A stretch of DNA of 64,000 nucleotides from Amphiura filiformis (lineage: Eukaryota; Echinodermata; Ophiuroidea; Amphilepidida; Amphiuridae): assembly GCF_039555335.1 (NCBI RefSeq), contig NW_027305510.1, positions 806,001 to 870,000 of the forward strand, in the 5' to 3' direction. Positions 36,221 to 46,286 of this stretch are shown piece after piece. Below the pieces are notes generated by a model. The model made no database searches, had not been told where the DNA came from, and saw nothing but the letters and a program-made list of their open reading frames with translations. Position 1 is the first letter of the stretch. Each line of letters starts with the position of its first letter. The position numbers and the translations under genes are program-made.

Positions 36221-36670
36221 TTAAAGCCATTCGAAGCCGTTCCAATTTAAATTTGCAAATTTAAACATAAATTTGGGTATAAGTAATAAATCATCGTCGA
36301 ATTGACATTCATCGAATACGATGTGATCGAGCTTGCTGCAACCTAACGACAACTTCTTGATGAGTTCGTAATCCTTCATCTTCACGGACAAGGTGCGTAA
36401 TGTAAGTTTGACCAGATTGGGGCACAAATGCGTCACGTTATCTAAAGCGTCGATCTCCAAACGATAGTGAAATACTACATGGTTTACTTCGGACCACGGT
36501 TGGCCAAGCTTCGCGAGTCTATACCACACTTTACACACTCGCGAGCATACCAGCTTGTCGTTGACTTCTAGAAAAGAGAAACTTGCTTTAGAACCACGAT
36601 AGGTAAAAGAGTCCACGGTATAGTTGGCTCGTCGCGTCTCATTTCGGATATACTGCAACGATCGTGTCAT
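36221..36670 (-). CDS. F-box/leucine-rich-repeat-like protein
   Basis: Residues about 33-60 (LEVNDKLVCSRVCKVWYRLA) match the C-terminal half of an F-box. Leucine-rich-repeat-like strands follow (DNVTHLCPNLVKLTLRTL, CSKLDHIVFDECQF). F-box proteins bind Skp1 and bring substrates to SCF ubiquitin ligases. The N-terminal half of the F-box is weak, so the gene may be partial. A second F-box gene of this element lies at 43,329-44,003. Confidence 0.55.
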   Translation of the reverse strand: MTRSLQYIRNETRRANYTVDSFTYRGSKASFSFLEVNDKLVCSRVCKVWYRLAKLGQPWSEVNHVVFHYRLEIDALDNVTHLCPNLVKLTLRTLSVKMKDYELIKKLSLGCSKLDHIVFDECQFDDDLLLIPKFMFKFANLNWNGFEWL

Positions 36671-36689
36671 CCATTATTTGAACGAAGCT

Positions 36690-36772
36690 TATTGCACAAT
36701 AATAATCACCGTCGTTGGACATCCGGGGGCCAGAAAAACCACGCTGCTCATCTATCTAAAGCGATCTAAATG
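36690..36772 (+). pseudogene. P-loop NTPase-like remnant
   Basis: One frame encodes TIIITVVGHPGARKTTLL, a strand followed by a near Walker A motif, with an open reading frame of only about 30 codons. It lies in the gap between divergent genes. It may be a leftover of a captured ATPase; alternatively it is chance. Confidence 0.3.
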
Positions 36773-37084
36773 ATTCTAGTCTTCAACGATGGTCTCTATA
36801 GCTTTCAACTTATTCTCCAACAACTTGATCCAATTTGATGTGATTTACTTTAGATTTGTTTTTTGTTTTTTTAGATCATCTATCCATCTTGCTGGCGGCG
36901 GAGGGAGGCAACTCGCTTCGGGTGAGCTTGTGTGTACCTTCGATCCAGCGTAGTGAGATTTTGGGACGACCGAACGCTTTTTTCGTCGCCTTTTTCCCCT
37001 TTCCATTACAGAGAGTTTATATATACCGTTTCCTCGATCGATTGATACTTGAAATCGTTATGTCACAATATATATGTAGAATAG

Positions 37085-37253
37085 TGACGTCACAGAAACC
37101 TCAAATAGCGTCTTCACGTCGATTGACTCTGAACGGGCGAGAATCGTAACGTCACGTTTGATCAAATATTTCGTGTGGCTACGACACGATTTATCGTTTA
37201 CACCAATACCCGCGCGTGACGTCACGTTTTCAGCAACAGAAAGGGTATAAATA
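37085..37253 (+). promoter_or_regulatory. Promoter with CRE-type sites
   Basis: TGACGTCA at 37,085 and 37,217 and TAACGTCA at 37,147 precede the TATA box TATAAATA at 37,246-37,253, which lies 60 bases before the start codon at 37,313. The gap separates a minus-strand F-box-like gene from a plus-strand gene, as in the other two CRE-type gaps. Confidence 0.7.
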
Positions 37254-37312
37254 ACGGAGCAGAGTACGCTGAGATTCATTATTACTTTGATAGACCACCT
37301 ATATCTATCATC

Positions 37313-37954
37313 ATGAAGACGATCAGCTTACCCACCGACGATGCTCTGCAAACTTTATTGCCTGTTAGTGAATTTGACGAATTTCTCACATTTCTTGGCG
37401 TTGTGCATCGAAATGGACAAACCGAGATAAGATGGTTCGTGCAGTCTCCGAATGAAGACGTCGGCAATTCAAAGGGACACAATTTGGTCACTCACATAGA
37501 CCATTATCAACGATTTCGATGTCACAGAGAATCGGTGATTACGGCCGTTGCCGGACTGAAGAGACGTCACGTCGTGATAATAGATGGAAATCGGCATCAA
37601 AAACTGATAGTCATCCACGACGCACGTCAACTGGCTCATGAAATCGCCGATACGGAACAAGCCCGTGACTTCAAGTTGTGCTTATTTTCCGCCTTGGAGT
37701 CTTGGATGAAAAAGAACCACGGAATCTACGACAACCTGGAACTGAGACCCTTCGTTACGATGTTGCAGAATATCCTGTTCCCCTACTACGTCCACAGAAG
37801 GATGGTGAACACGTTTGGACATGATCACGCTTCGGCACCTCTTCAATCGGCCTTCAGCATCTACCATCAAGGCAGCTGGTACCCCAGGGATGACAATCAA
37901 ATGCGTCAGCAACGCAATGGTCTGGGTTTAAACGAATTTTTCGTACAGTGGTGA
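37313..37954 (+). CDS. Unknown 213-residue protein
   Basis: An intact frame of a globular protein with no signal peptide or membrane helix. Notable segments are GLKRRHVVIIDGNRHQKLIVIHDARQ and a His-rich NTFGHDHASAP. I did not recognise a family. It is driven by the CRE-type/TATA promoter just upstream, suggesting inducible or early expression. Confidence 0.65.
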   Translation: MKTISLPTDDALQTLLPVSEFDEFLTFLGVVHRNGQTEIRWFVQSPNEDVGNSKGHNLVTHIDHYQRFRCHRESVITAVAGLKRRHVVIIDGNRHQKLIVIHDARQLAHEIADTEQARDFKLCLFSALESWMKKNHGIYDNLELRPFVTMLQNILFPYYVHRRMVNTFGHDHASAPLQSAFSIYHQGSWYPRDDNQMRQQRNGLGLNEFFVQW

Positions 37955-38258
37955 ACAGAACTTTGCAAAAGCCGTTCGACAAAGAACATATTGACTATGG
38001 ACAAATCCAGATTTTGGACTTTAATGCCATTAATTATATCGCAATAATTTCATTATAGACTATTTGTGAACGATGGAGGATGAATTATAAGCCTGTTGGA
38101 TATTGGCAAATCTAAATGTAGCTGCGAAATAGACGTCATAATTTTAATAAAATGTTAATAATATTATTTTACTAGTGTGTACTATGTAGTATTATTATAG
38201 TTACGATATTTTTGTTTTTTTATCTCTAGTGAAAATATATTTGTTGAAGAGAAAAGAG

Positions 38259-38274
38259 AAAAAAAAAAAAAAAA
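38259..38274 (-). terminator. RNA polymerase III terminator
   Basis: An uninterrupted run of 16 T on the minus strand begins 8 bases after the end of the tRNA gene. This is the standard Pol III stop signal. Confidence 0.8.
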
Positions 38275-38281
38275 GCTCTCT

Positions 38282-38353
38282 TGATCCCGACGTGATTCGA
38301 ACACGTAACCTTCTGATCTGGAGTCAGACGCGCTACCATTGCGCCACGGGGTC
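38282..38353 (-). tRNA. tRNA-Trp (CCA anticodon)
   Basis: A 72-base, intronless tRNA of eukaryotic type. The anticodon loop is CTCCAGA (anticodon CCA), box A is TGGCGCAATGGT and box B is GTTCGAATC. The sequence is nearly the same as animal tRNA-Trp; one acceptor-stem pair looks mismatched (position 3 with 70). No CCA end is encoded. It lies between genes of the virus-like element, which also encodes a tyrosyl-tRNA synthetase. It could be a captured host gene or an old integration target. Confidence 0.9.
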
Positions 38354-38521
38354 AGCTTGTAAATTGAGTGGAAAAGTAAAATATATATCATTGTAATTTT
38401 GGTTTTCACATTGACTTGTCGCAAAATAAATTTAACGAGGCATACTAGCACAACTATTTACGTGAGGAGCTTTATTATTCAAAATATGATCGAGTGAATT
38501 TTCAAATACATTTGCATCACG

Positions 38522-40760
38522 ATGAGCGGCGTTGTCGTCCGAGCGATAGACAGGTCGTGGGATTTTTCACCGTTTGAACTCGTCAGATACTTTTCATATT
38601 TCACCGCGTTCGTCGACGATCTCGAAGAAGATCAAAATGAAATCGATCTACCTCATCAAGTTCACCCGGAAATATTCGACATTTTACAAACGTGCATCGT
38701 AACGAAATCTACGGAGCGAATCACCAAGTCGAATTTTCCGGCTGTGCTCGAAGCGATACCGGTTCTGATGGCGTGCGAAGGATTAGATGAAATTCTTGCG
38801 GATGCGGTCGATCGTGGAACGATCTTCTTTCTCTCGTCCAGACGGGAAATCAAAATTAGCAAGAAAGAAGGGGAATTATTCGCCGAAAGCGCTAACATCT
38901 TGTGGAAATACAATAGTTACTTTTCCAGTTTGAGATGCGCCTTTAAAAACTTATTGATATGGATATCTTCCCGTGCTGTACACACTAGATGGTTTGCTAA
39001 ATTACCCTACAAGATGATCGTTGATCTATCTTCGTTCTCTCAAAGATCCGTGGGATTGGAAGGCGATCTTAGTCTCATCGTATTGCACAGGTTGGTGTCG
39101 ATGCTCGACGCCGATAACGATATGGATCGAGAGAGTGATTTCACCACTTTCACCATGAGATCTTTAATGGGTATAGTTTCCTCTCTTCGAAGCGAAAGGC
39201 GCGAATTTCCTTCCGATACGTTTCGATGTTATCAAAATATCGCAACGCGATGGTCCAGTCGTTGCGGCGTCGATGGACTGGAGGTCGTCAACGTTCTGAA
39301 GAGAGCCGCAGCTGCTGTTTTTGGCGATGAAGCGGATGACGAAGAACTGCTTTTCACGGAGACGTCCATGGATTGCGGTAGAAACTTTTTGGAAGAAATG
39401 CAAAAGCATCTTCGATTTACCTGTGCAAGGAGTTTGTGCACCAAACACCTACGATGTCAAGGTACCCCAAGTCTAATTTGATATGTCACGACGACGTCCT
39501 TTGGGAATATAATTCCTACGCGAGATCGTATCGACTGCTATGCTTGCCACCTACGGACGTAATTTGCGACGGCGCGAAACAGAAGATCGCGATGGTGAAA
39601 CCCAACGAACCGTTAGCTCTGACTTTTCTCAGAACCCTTCTGAAAGGGAACTATATTGCATGAACGTTTGGTGGTTAGATTTTACCGTTTTCCATACCGG
39701 ATCTACGAATTACAAGTGGAGAAAAGTTGACACCGTTGAAAATACCACCGACGAAGTTGTATTTCCAAGAACCGCGCACGAGAAGTCGTCTTCGTCGACG
39801 ATCTTCTTCTACAAACGAACTTGTGTAGGCAGTTCTCATTGGTGGCTTCACGCAGTAGAAACATCCAAGTCGGTCAAGTTTGACACGAATGACACGACGT
39901 GTCAAATGTGTGAAACGTTCTCCGCTGCATTGCATCCGATCACGTCGTCGGAGCTTTACGAACCAGACACCACCGAAGACACTTCTATCGCGATGTATTT
40001 CGTCGGGCGCGCATATGGTGAACCGATCGTACGCGATTACGTGGTGCATTTCGACAACATCTTAACGGGCAAGGATATCGAAGTTGCATTTTTCGACTAT
40101 CCGCCTTGCCCCAAAGAGTTTGTTGACGCGAGCGGCGATCAATATGAGCATAATATTTCCGTGTTTTACGACGTACTTAATCGAGCACCGCTCCTCGTCT
40201 CGAGTACGGCGGTTCGCAAAGACGGAGTGTTTGACTTACTGATACTGAGACGTCGCCGTAGCCCTGATCAGTATTGGGAAACGATCACGGTTCCGGTTAC
40301 CGTAAGTAGCGACGTTTCTAGCTCGATGACGGGTGGTCGATTCGGTGGTGAATATCAGGGAAGAGTAAGTAACAACGAACTCATTCTTTGGGATGCTTCT
40401 GTCGTACCAAAGTTCGATATTTTTCAAGGTCGTATATTGCGCGTGAATCTTTCAACCAAATCGAGCTATTGGAAGACGTGGGGTGTGAACAGACTTTCCA
40501 AGCAAAGACTGAATTTGGAGGAGATGCAGCAGTTACTGACGAGAAAGGTTCCCGTTGTTGTCGATACGTTACCCGCACCTCAGAATAGAAAACGACGAAC
40601 GCGTTTGATTTACGACCAAGCATTTATTCCTAGCACTCGCGAAAGGTTTTGGGTGCCAAACGCTACGCGTGACGAAGGCGATACAAAATGCGAAATCGAT
40701 AGGCTGGAAAATGTCAGGTGGGACACGGATTATCAGATTTCAGTTAACGAGAAGATGTAA
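38522..40760 (+). pseudogene. Large BTB/Kelch-like protein, copy 1
   Basis: The N-terminal part has a BTB-like pattern (FELVRYFSYFTAFVDDLEE, IDLPHQVHPEIFDIL, a helix-rich LEAIPVLMACEGLDEIL), then a helical BACK-like region. The C-terminal part is beta-rich and Trp-rich, like a divergent propeller. It is paralogous to the gene at 61,751-64,000: YPKSNLICHDDVLWEYN...LLCLPPT against YERSTLLVDDEFRLYEY...LVALPPT. BTB-Kelch proteins are substrate adaptors for Cullin-3 ligases and occur in poxviruses. The locus looks broken about once or twice. The assignment of BTB and Kelch is by pattern only. Confidence 0.5.
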
Positions 40761-40764
40761 ATTG

Positions 40765-41040
40765 TCATTTCAAATCTTTATTAGCTTTGAGCATGCCGAT
40801 CAAATACGGTACTAGAGCCTTTCTCGCTGTTTTTGCATCGCCGCATCTTCGACGACGGCAAATGCATCCAAGACTGCGAATTTTATTCTTGATGCGAGCA
40901 GTTACGGTGCACTTGTACAGATATTTTATCGTACCTTTTTCGTACAGACAGAAAACGGGAATTTTATTGACGACAACGCCTAAAACTTTAAAATTTAGAT
41001 TGTCACGCTCGTGCGACATGTCTGCAGTCGAATTACTCAT
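40765..41040 (-). CDS. Small basic Cys-containing protein
   Basis: The 91-residue frame is convergent with the gene at its left and lies downstream of the pseudophosphatase. It has VLGVVVNKIPVFCLYEKG strands and a basic CICRRRRCGDAKTARKALV segment. No domain was recognised. The short length and the tight fit in the gap make it plausible but not certain. Confidence 0.5.
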   Translation of the reverse strand: MSNSTADMSHERDNLNFKVLGVVVNKIPVFCLYEKGTIKYLYKCTVTARIKNKIRSLGCICRRRRCGDAKTARKALVPYLIGMLKANKDLK

Positions 41041-41080
41041 AACGAATTATTATTATCATATATATATTTCTGTATCGTTA

Positions 41081-42273
41081 TTATACCGAGGTTTCCACCG
41101 CTACCCGAAAAAAACTTAACTTATTTAGATTTTTAAATTTTATATCGCTCTTTGGGAAATAAAATGTCTCTTCCGTAATCTGCTGCAGTATTTTCTGCTT
41201 TCTTCGACGAAGTTTGTCCTCGTAATAAAATAGAAAATGAAGGTAGTTTGCTCCTAGATAAACGCAACGTCCTTCGCTGGTTGCAAACAGAGCTTCTTCC
41301 ACGTTCACGGCGTGCGACTCCATGATGTATGCGGTAATTACGACATCTGCTAAACGCTCGTTCCGATCCCCCAGAACAAGGAGTCGTTCACCCCGATTCA
41401 AACAATCTCCGATAAAGGATACGCATATTTCTATCAACGATTCCAAATCGAAGGAAACGTTCTGGTATGGCCCGACCCTCGTTACTTTAATTCCTTCTTG
41501 GCTATATCTAACATCGTCGTCGTTGTCGTCTCTTCCACTTAAATCCAAGATATGCGAGATGTGATTTTGGCAATTTGCACCACGTCGGATGCTACGTCGT
41601 ACGATCCAACGAATAAGTTGAATATGATCATGCGAGCATCGTTCACGTAACGAACGGGTCGGCGTGGACCGTTGACAAAATTCAAAACTTTCATCAATCT
41701 TTTGCTCTCGTCGATAAAAATGTAATCGTTCTTGTCTCGTCTTCTCAGAGTTTCGTCGCTCAGACGTATCAGCTGTTGCAAAAAGAAATCGTTCGGTTTA
41801 ACGAGACGTTTCATAGCGACGACGAGCGACGCCCGTTCCACCGATAAACGATATGTTTCGACAAAATACGCTATCAGCGCTGCCGGTGCTTGATTTACGC
41901 CCAGCAAGGAGTATATCAAAAGTTTTCCACCGCTCGATAAAGCTGTTCTGACGAACCCTGACGTTAGACGAAACAGAGATAGACAATCGCTCTTTCGGTG
42001 TTTAACATCTTTGAAAGAAACGTGGGCGAGAATAATGCCAGACGAGTTAAACTTTTCACGATTGGTATGCTTCAGATCATTGCATAGGTTCAGTGCATGG
42101 GTAACTCCCAGTTGCTTTAGTTTCCAGATATCGTTTGCAAAATCTCTCGTACCGACGATAACGTTTGGACATATAGGTTCGAAACTTGACCCCACGGTAT
42201 GAGCATTCGAAGGAGTAAGAAAAGAATCGAACACTTCGTTTAATTGTAACACGCGTTTATCTAGAGCAGGCAT
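41081..42273 (-). pseudogene. Tandem dual-specificity-phosphatase-fold pseudoenzyme
   Basis: The first module matches the DSP fold: VIVGTRDFANDIWKLKQLGVTHALNL at about 40-65 (start at 42,273), an HVSFKDV strand, a GGKLLIYSLLGVNQAPAALIAYF loop at the usual P-loop place and a KPNDFFLQQL helix. A second DSP-like module begins with IIFNLFVGSYDVASDV and continues with GERLLVLGDRNERLADVVITAYIM. The catalytic signature is not conserved in either, so it resembles STYX-type pseudophosphatases, which bind phosphoproteins without cleaving them. The locus looks broken about once. Together with the rhodanese module at 25,953 it points to MAP-kinase pathway interference. Confidence 0.65.
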
Positions 42274-42385
42274 TATTGACTCGAATGTGGGTGACAAAAT
42301 CACAATATGGACTCGTTCATTTCTTTTTTCTCTTTTATTAGATCACTCGAATGTTTAATTACTGCTAATAATATCTTCTCTACGT

Positions 42386-43264
42386 TTAAAAGGTCACGTC
42401 TGCTGTAGGAGGAACTTGGCTCGTCCGATATTGGTTACTGTGTAGTAAGTCTCCTTTGATTCCCTTCACGTTGAGTTTTTTCACGCCCACGAAACTCTTC
42501 GGACTCTGCAATGTCCCAACAAGTCGGACGGCGAGGCAAGCTGTGTCCCTCTGATGGTTGACAGCGGAAGTCTGGAACATCTCCGTAGTCCATTTTCTAG
42601 TGTTTTCATTACCAAAACGAAGCGTGCCACCCTCGATCGCCAGTCCTGATTTCCTGGCTCCGCAATCTACTTCGTCGCATCCGCACCTTCTCTCTTTTAG
42701 ATTCAAGTTTTGCAGTAACGGTTCCACGTCACGACTCGAAATCTTGCACTGATCTGGTACGCGGTAATTTTGAACGAAATAAGCGGTTACGTTGTTCTCT
42801 ACGAACGAGTCTTCACACACGCCAAAGATCACTTTTATCAATCCCATGTTTTCAGTCGAGACTTGTTTGAAAGCCGGGATATTGGGAATCCAAGATCGTT
42901 GTTGAAACGGTCGTTGCCGTTGTCCGGTAGACGCATCTTCTGTACTGCACGTAACGAAACAGATGACATCTCCGTTGTTCGGAAATCGGTCTATCTGCAG
43001 CACTTGATCCATCATGATGAATAGACCCAGATCATGTCCGTCGATCGATACTTTTGCGCAAGGAAGCAATCCCGCCGAGTTGTTTTGGATGCGTTTGGAA
43101 AACAGACAGATCGAATAACATTCGACATCGTTCATGATTGTCAACTTTTTGTTCTCGATATTTTTGAGTTTGCCATCTTCTCCAACGATCCGCAGACCGA
43201 ATTCAAAATGTCCGTCGCTACATAACAGCTCGGTAACGTCGCAAGAAGAGGCCATTTCGTTCAC
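42386..43264 (-). CDS. Unknown 292-residue protein
   Basis: Globular, with a Cys-rich middle (RRCGCDEVDCGARKSG, about 190-205) that may bind zinc. The start at 43,264 or 43,255 follows a TATA-type run on the minus strand at 43,316-43,325, 55-65 bases upstream. No known family was recognised. The frame is intact. Confidence 0.65.
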   Translation of the reverse strand: MNEMASSCDVTELLCSDGHFEFGLRIVGEDGKLKNIENKKLTIMNDVECYSICLFSKRIQNNSAGLLPCAKVSIDGHDLGLFIMMDQVLQIDRFPNNGDVICFVTCSTEDASTGQRQRPFQQRSWIPNIPAFKQVSTENMGLIKVIFGVCEDSFVENNVTAYFVQNYRVPDQCKISSRDVEPLLQNLNLKERRCGCDEVDCGARKSGLAIEGGTLRFGNENTRKWTTEMFQTSAVNHQRDTACLAVRLVGTLQSPKSFVGVKKLNVKGIKGDLLHSNQYRTSQVPPTADVTF

Positions 43265-43328
43265 GTTTTCTCAACAGAGCTATTCGATTAAATAAATGAT
43301 GTCCATACATCGCAGGCTATATAAATAC

Positions 43329-44003
43329 TTAGGAAATGACGACGCACTCGACGAACCGAAGTTCGACACTTTCGCGAGGTTGTAAACGCGTGCGCAGGTA
43401 ACATCGAAGCAGAGTTAGGGATTCTAGATGGTTTAGTTTCTTCATAATACTACAGCCGTCGCGATGACTCACAAATGCATTTTCAAAAATTAAACGACGA
43501 ACGTCTTGTAGATATTCCACGTTGATCGGAGCCCAACGTCGTTGCAGCTCGTCCGACCTCGTCTCGACTCTGACTGTCAGATCGAGAAGGCCTTTTGGAA
43601 AGTTGCAAAAATCAACCTCCGTTTCGAAGTTTTGCAACGCTATGTCAAGTTTGATCAGGTTAACGTAACGATTATGCATCAACCAACCGATCGCAGCGAC
43701 GTCGATGCATTTGGGTAGACGTAAGATTCGGGTAGCTTCTCCACCGAATTGAAAAAGTTTCATCTGACGACGCCACGAACAGAAGCATTTTTCATTATCG
43801 TGTCGCTCGCACTTGGAATCGTGACGACGTTTCCTAACGCCGCGTAAAAAGTTAGTCGAAGTAGTAAAGTCGAGATTGCGGCGCAAAACGTTGAGTTGAA
43901 GTAGTCGTGTCCATCGCCTGCAAACACTACGTGCGGTAATTCTATCTGTAATAGGCAAGTGCTGGAAGATAGATAAGAGAGCGACGTCCGAAATACTTTG
44001 CAT
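43329..44003 (-). CDS. F-box protein
   Basis: Residues 1-40 from the chosen start (44,003) form a clear F-box: SDVALLSIFQHLPITDRITARSVCRRWTRLL. Leucine-rich strands follow (VNLIKLDIALQNF, GLLDLTVRV, LNHLESLTLLRC). The expected role is Skp1 binding and substrate choice in an SCF ubiquitin ligase. An upstream ATG adds six residues. It is the better of two F-box genes of the element. Confidence 0.75.
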   Translation of the reverse strand: MQSISDVALLSIFQHLPITDRITARSVCRRWTRLLQLNVLRRNLDFTTSTNFLRGVRKRRHDSKCERHDNEKCFCSWRRQMKLFQFGGEATRILRLPKCIDVAAIGWLMHNRYVNLIKLDIALQNFETEVDFCNFPKGLLDLTVRVETRSDELQRRWAPINVEYLQDVRRLIFENAFVSHRDGCSIMKKLNHLESLTLLRCYLRTRLQPRESVELRFVECVVIS

Positions 44004-44378
44004 CGTCTCGGATACAAACACGCTGTTGAAGAATCGACCGCTCGCTTCGACTGCCAGAGAAGGAATGACGACGCACGTTCCGAGTTTAGCTATCGCCGAA
44101 CTAACTAGTTCGTCGTCGAACGTCTGTCATTGGTTGTGATACACGCGCGATCATCAGTAACTAACTCGTGATTGCGCCCTCAGGCCAACGCCTTTGAGAT
44201 CACGAGTGAAGACGAAGACAATTGAACCATAAACGATCGTCAAAGTAGCGTTAAACTGTCATCAACCAGTGAATATTAATTTACGTTTTCAAAAAAGCAC
44301 ACCCCCCCCCCACACACACACACACTCGTCAATGAGAACATTTAACTCCATCACTCTTTGATTAACTTTCCGTTTCTT
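44004..44378. other. Gap without a gene; C and AC runs
   Basis: CG-rich spacer upstream of the F-box gene, ending in a C-run and an AC repeat at about 44,302-44,325. No conserved frame was seen. Confidence 0.5.
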
Positions 44379-45108
44379 TATTGTGTTGCATAAAATCGTA
44401 AGACCGCCAAACTACCAAGAAGTGCTCCAGTGACGAGTAACGAGTTGAACGCTACTTTTTCCTTCCAGTCCTTGGCTTTGTAGTTCTCGTTAAAATCCTC
44501 CTGTTATACAATAAAAAAAAACTTTTCCGTCTGTTAAGGTAATCACGACGCAATAATGTTATCATCGACATGGTCATAGTTATTTTAGTCAAATGTTAAC
44601 CTTTTTTTTTTACTTACCCAACCTCCCTGCTTTTGAATCCAATTTGTTAACCGCTCAGCTACATATTTTCCAGATATCGAAACAATGTTATCAACATACT
44701 CAGATTTGTGATGATCTTCGCAATATTTTGCCAAACGTGCTGCAAACACGTACACCATAACTATCCTTCCCCAGTTACACGGTCCTTTCTCAAATAAGCT
44801 GTTTAAGGTTTCAACGAAAGCTTCCTCGCCTCCATTTTCCGGATCAAATTTGAGACTCGTTATCAATCCGTTCAGACTGATTTCGTATCTTTTGTCGACT
44901 TCTTTTCCAACCCTTCGGAGTGTCTCGCTTCTCTGCTTGGTGGTGGTGCAGAACATTTTCCCAGATTGTAGCGAATGAAATCATCGCCGAGTACACGAGC
45001 AACATTTCCAATTTCTGTAATTGTTGTTGCATTGGTTAAGTCCACATTACCCTCGATATCGGTGTTCGTAGGACTTGGTATAGGATTGGATGACTTTTGT
45101 TGTTCCAT
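44379..45108 (-). pseudogene. Bcl-2/MCL1-like apoptosis regulator
   Basis: BH3-like ETLRRVGKEVDKRYE closely resembles the MCL1 BH3. BH1 is LFEKGPCNWGRIVMVYVFAARL. BH2 is WIQKQGGW, interrupted by GT...AG borders at the position where cellular Bcl-2 family genes carry an intron; the downstream segment begins EDFNENY and ends with the hydrophobic tail FNSLLVTGALLGSLAVLRFY, a typical C-terminal membrane anchor. The N-terminal part (MEQQKSS from 45,108) has a further helix. Bcl-2 family survival proteins bind BH3-only proteins and protect mitochondria; viral copies block host cell death. The locus looks broken about once. Confidence 0.8.
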
Positions 45109-45307
45109 ATCGGCGGTGCAGTGATACTTCCTCTTTCCGTGGGGATGTTGGGACTTTGTTAGCTATACTGCGTGACGCTGATGTTTTTTATTACATAATA
45201 TTTATACTGACACACGAATAAACAATATATTGGATTCCAGACGTCGCGATCGATATATAAATACTCGAGTACTTGATCGCATGTCCAGTTATCGTCGAAC
45301 CCTAAAA

Positions 45308-46113
45308 ATGACGTGTGGTGAAACGACGACGGATTATTTACGGGCACTTAACGAACTTCGAAAAGATGGTAGACTGCATGATGTAACGATACACGTCGAC
45401 GGAAAAGTTTTCCCGGCCAACAAGATCGTCCTAGCGTCTCGCAGTTCCTTTTTCAGAAACATTTTCACGACCGGGAATTGCTGCAGCCACGTTGTGTCGC
45501 TGTTCGACTTAAATTCGAACATTTTCGAACTTTTCTGGAGTACGCTTACGCTCAAGACGTCAAGATTACTACGACGAGAGACGCCAGAGATCTACTGATT
45601 CTTGCTGACGCTCTCGGCGTACCCCATTTGATGGATGTGTGTCGTCAACACATCATCGACAACCTCTCCTATACCGATGCTATCGAGATATGGCGTTTTG
45701 GCAAAAATACGTCCATCGTCGAACTAGAGAAACGTGGGTTTGATTTGATACTGGGATATTTCCAGGATATAGTTGGCAACGCTTCGACCGAAACTCCACA
45801 CCGTTTCCTAAATTTAACCATCGACGAGTTGATTAAAATTATCGAAAAGAGGACCCTGCACGTCGATAAAGAAGAAAAAGTTTTCGAAGCGGCGTGCAAA
45901 TGGATAAGTCACGACGAGGAAAATAGAAACGAGTTCATGTTTCGAATTCTTTCCAACATTTACGTCAGAGCGATAGATCCGAATTACTTCGCGAGGAACG
46001 TCGAATGCAACAAGTACGTTCAAGGTGACGAAGAATGCAAATCGATAATTAATCAAACTATCCTCTTCTACAGAGAAGTTTTCTTCTTGGACTGGCCGCC
46101 AATTGCAACATGA
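45308..46113 (+). pseudogene. BTB-BACK protein
   Basis: The BTB domain has LRKDGRLHDVTIHVDGKVFP, KIVLASRSSFFRNIF and a YAYAQDVKITTTRDARDLLILADAL helix pair. The BACK domain follows (DAIEIWRFGKNTSIVELEKRG, FLNLTIDELIKII, VFEAACKWIS). No Kelch repeats follow; the gene stops after BACK. Cullin-3 substrate adaptors have this architecture. The start at 45,308 (MTCGET) gives about 50 bases from the TATA box at 45,253-45,260. The locus looks broken about once. Confidence 0.8.
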
Positions 46114-46286
46114 ACTATGCTATATAGATGAATAGTTTTGAATTATTTTATGTTATCGCCGATATCTCACTTAGTAAAATAAAATGAGAGAAAAAAATGT
46201 GTTTTAAAAGGGATTGCGTGTTTATTTCTTAAACTGCAGTTGTATATAAAAGACCAAGTGTCACCGAGTCCACAGTAAATACCAAA

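Noticed and set aside
38282-38353. tRNA gene as the integration boundary
   Set aside because: Virus-like genes of the same kind lie on both sides, and no direct repeat of the tRNA end was noticed nearby.
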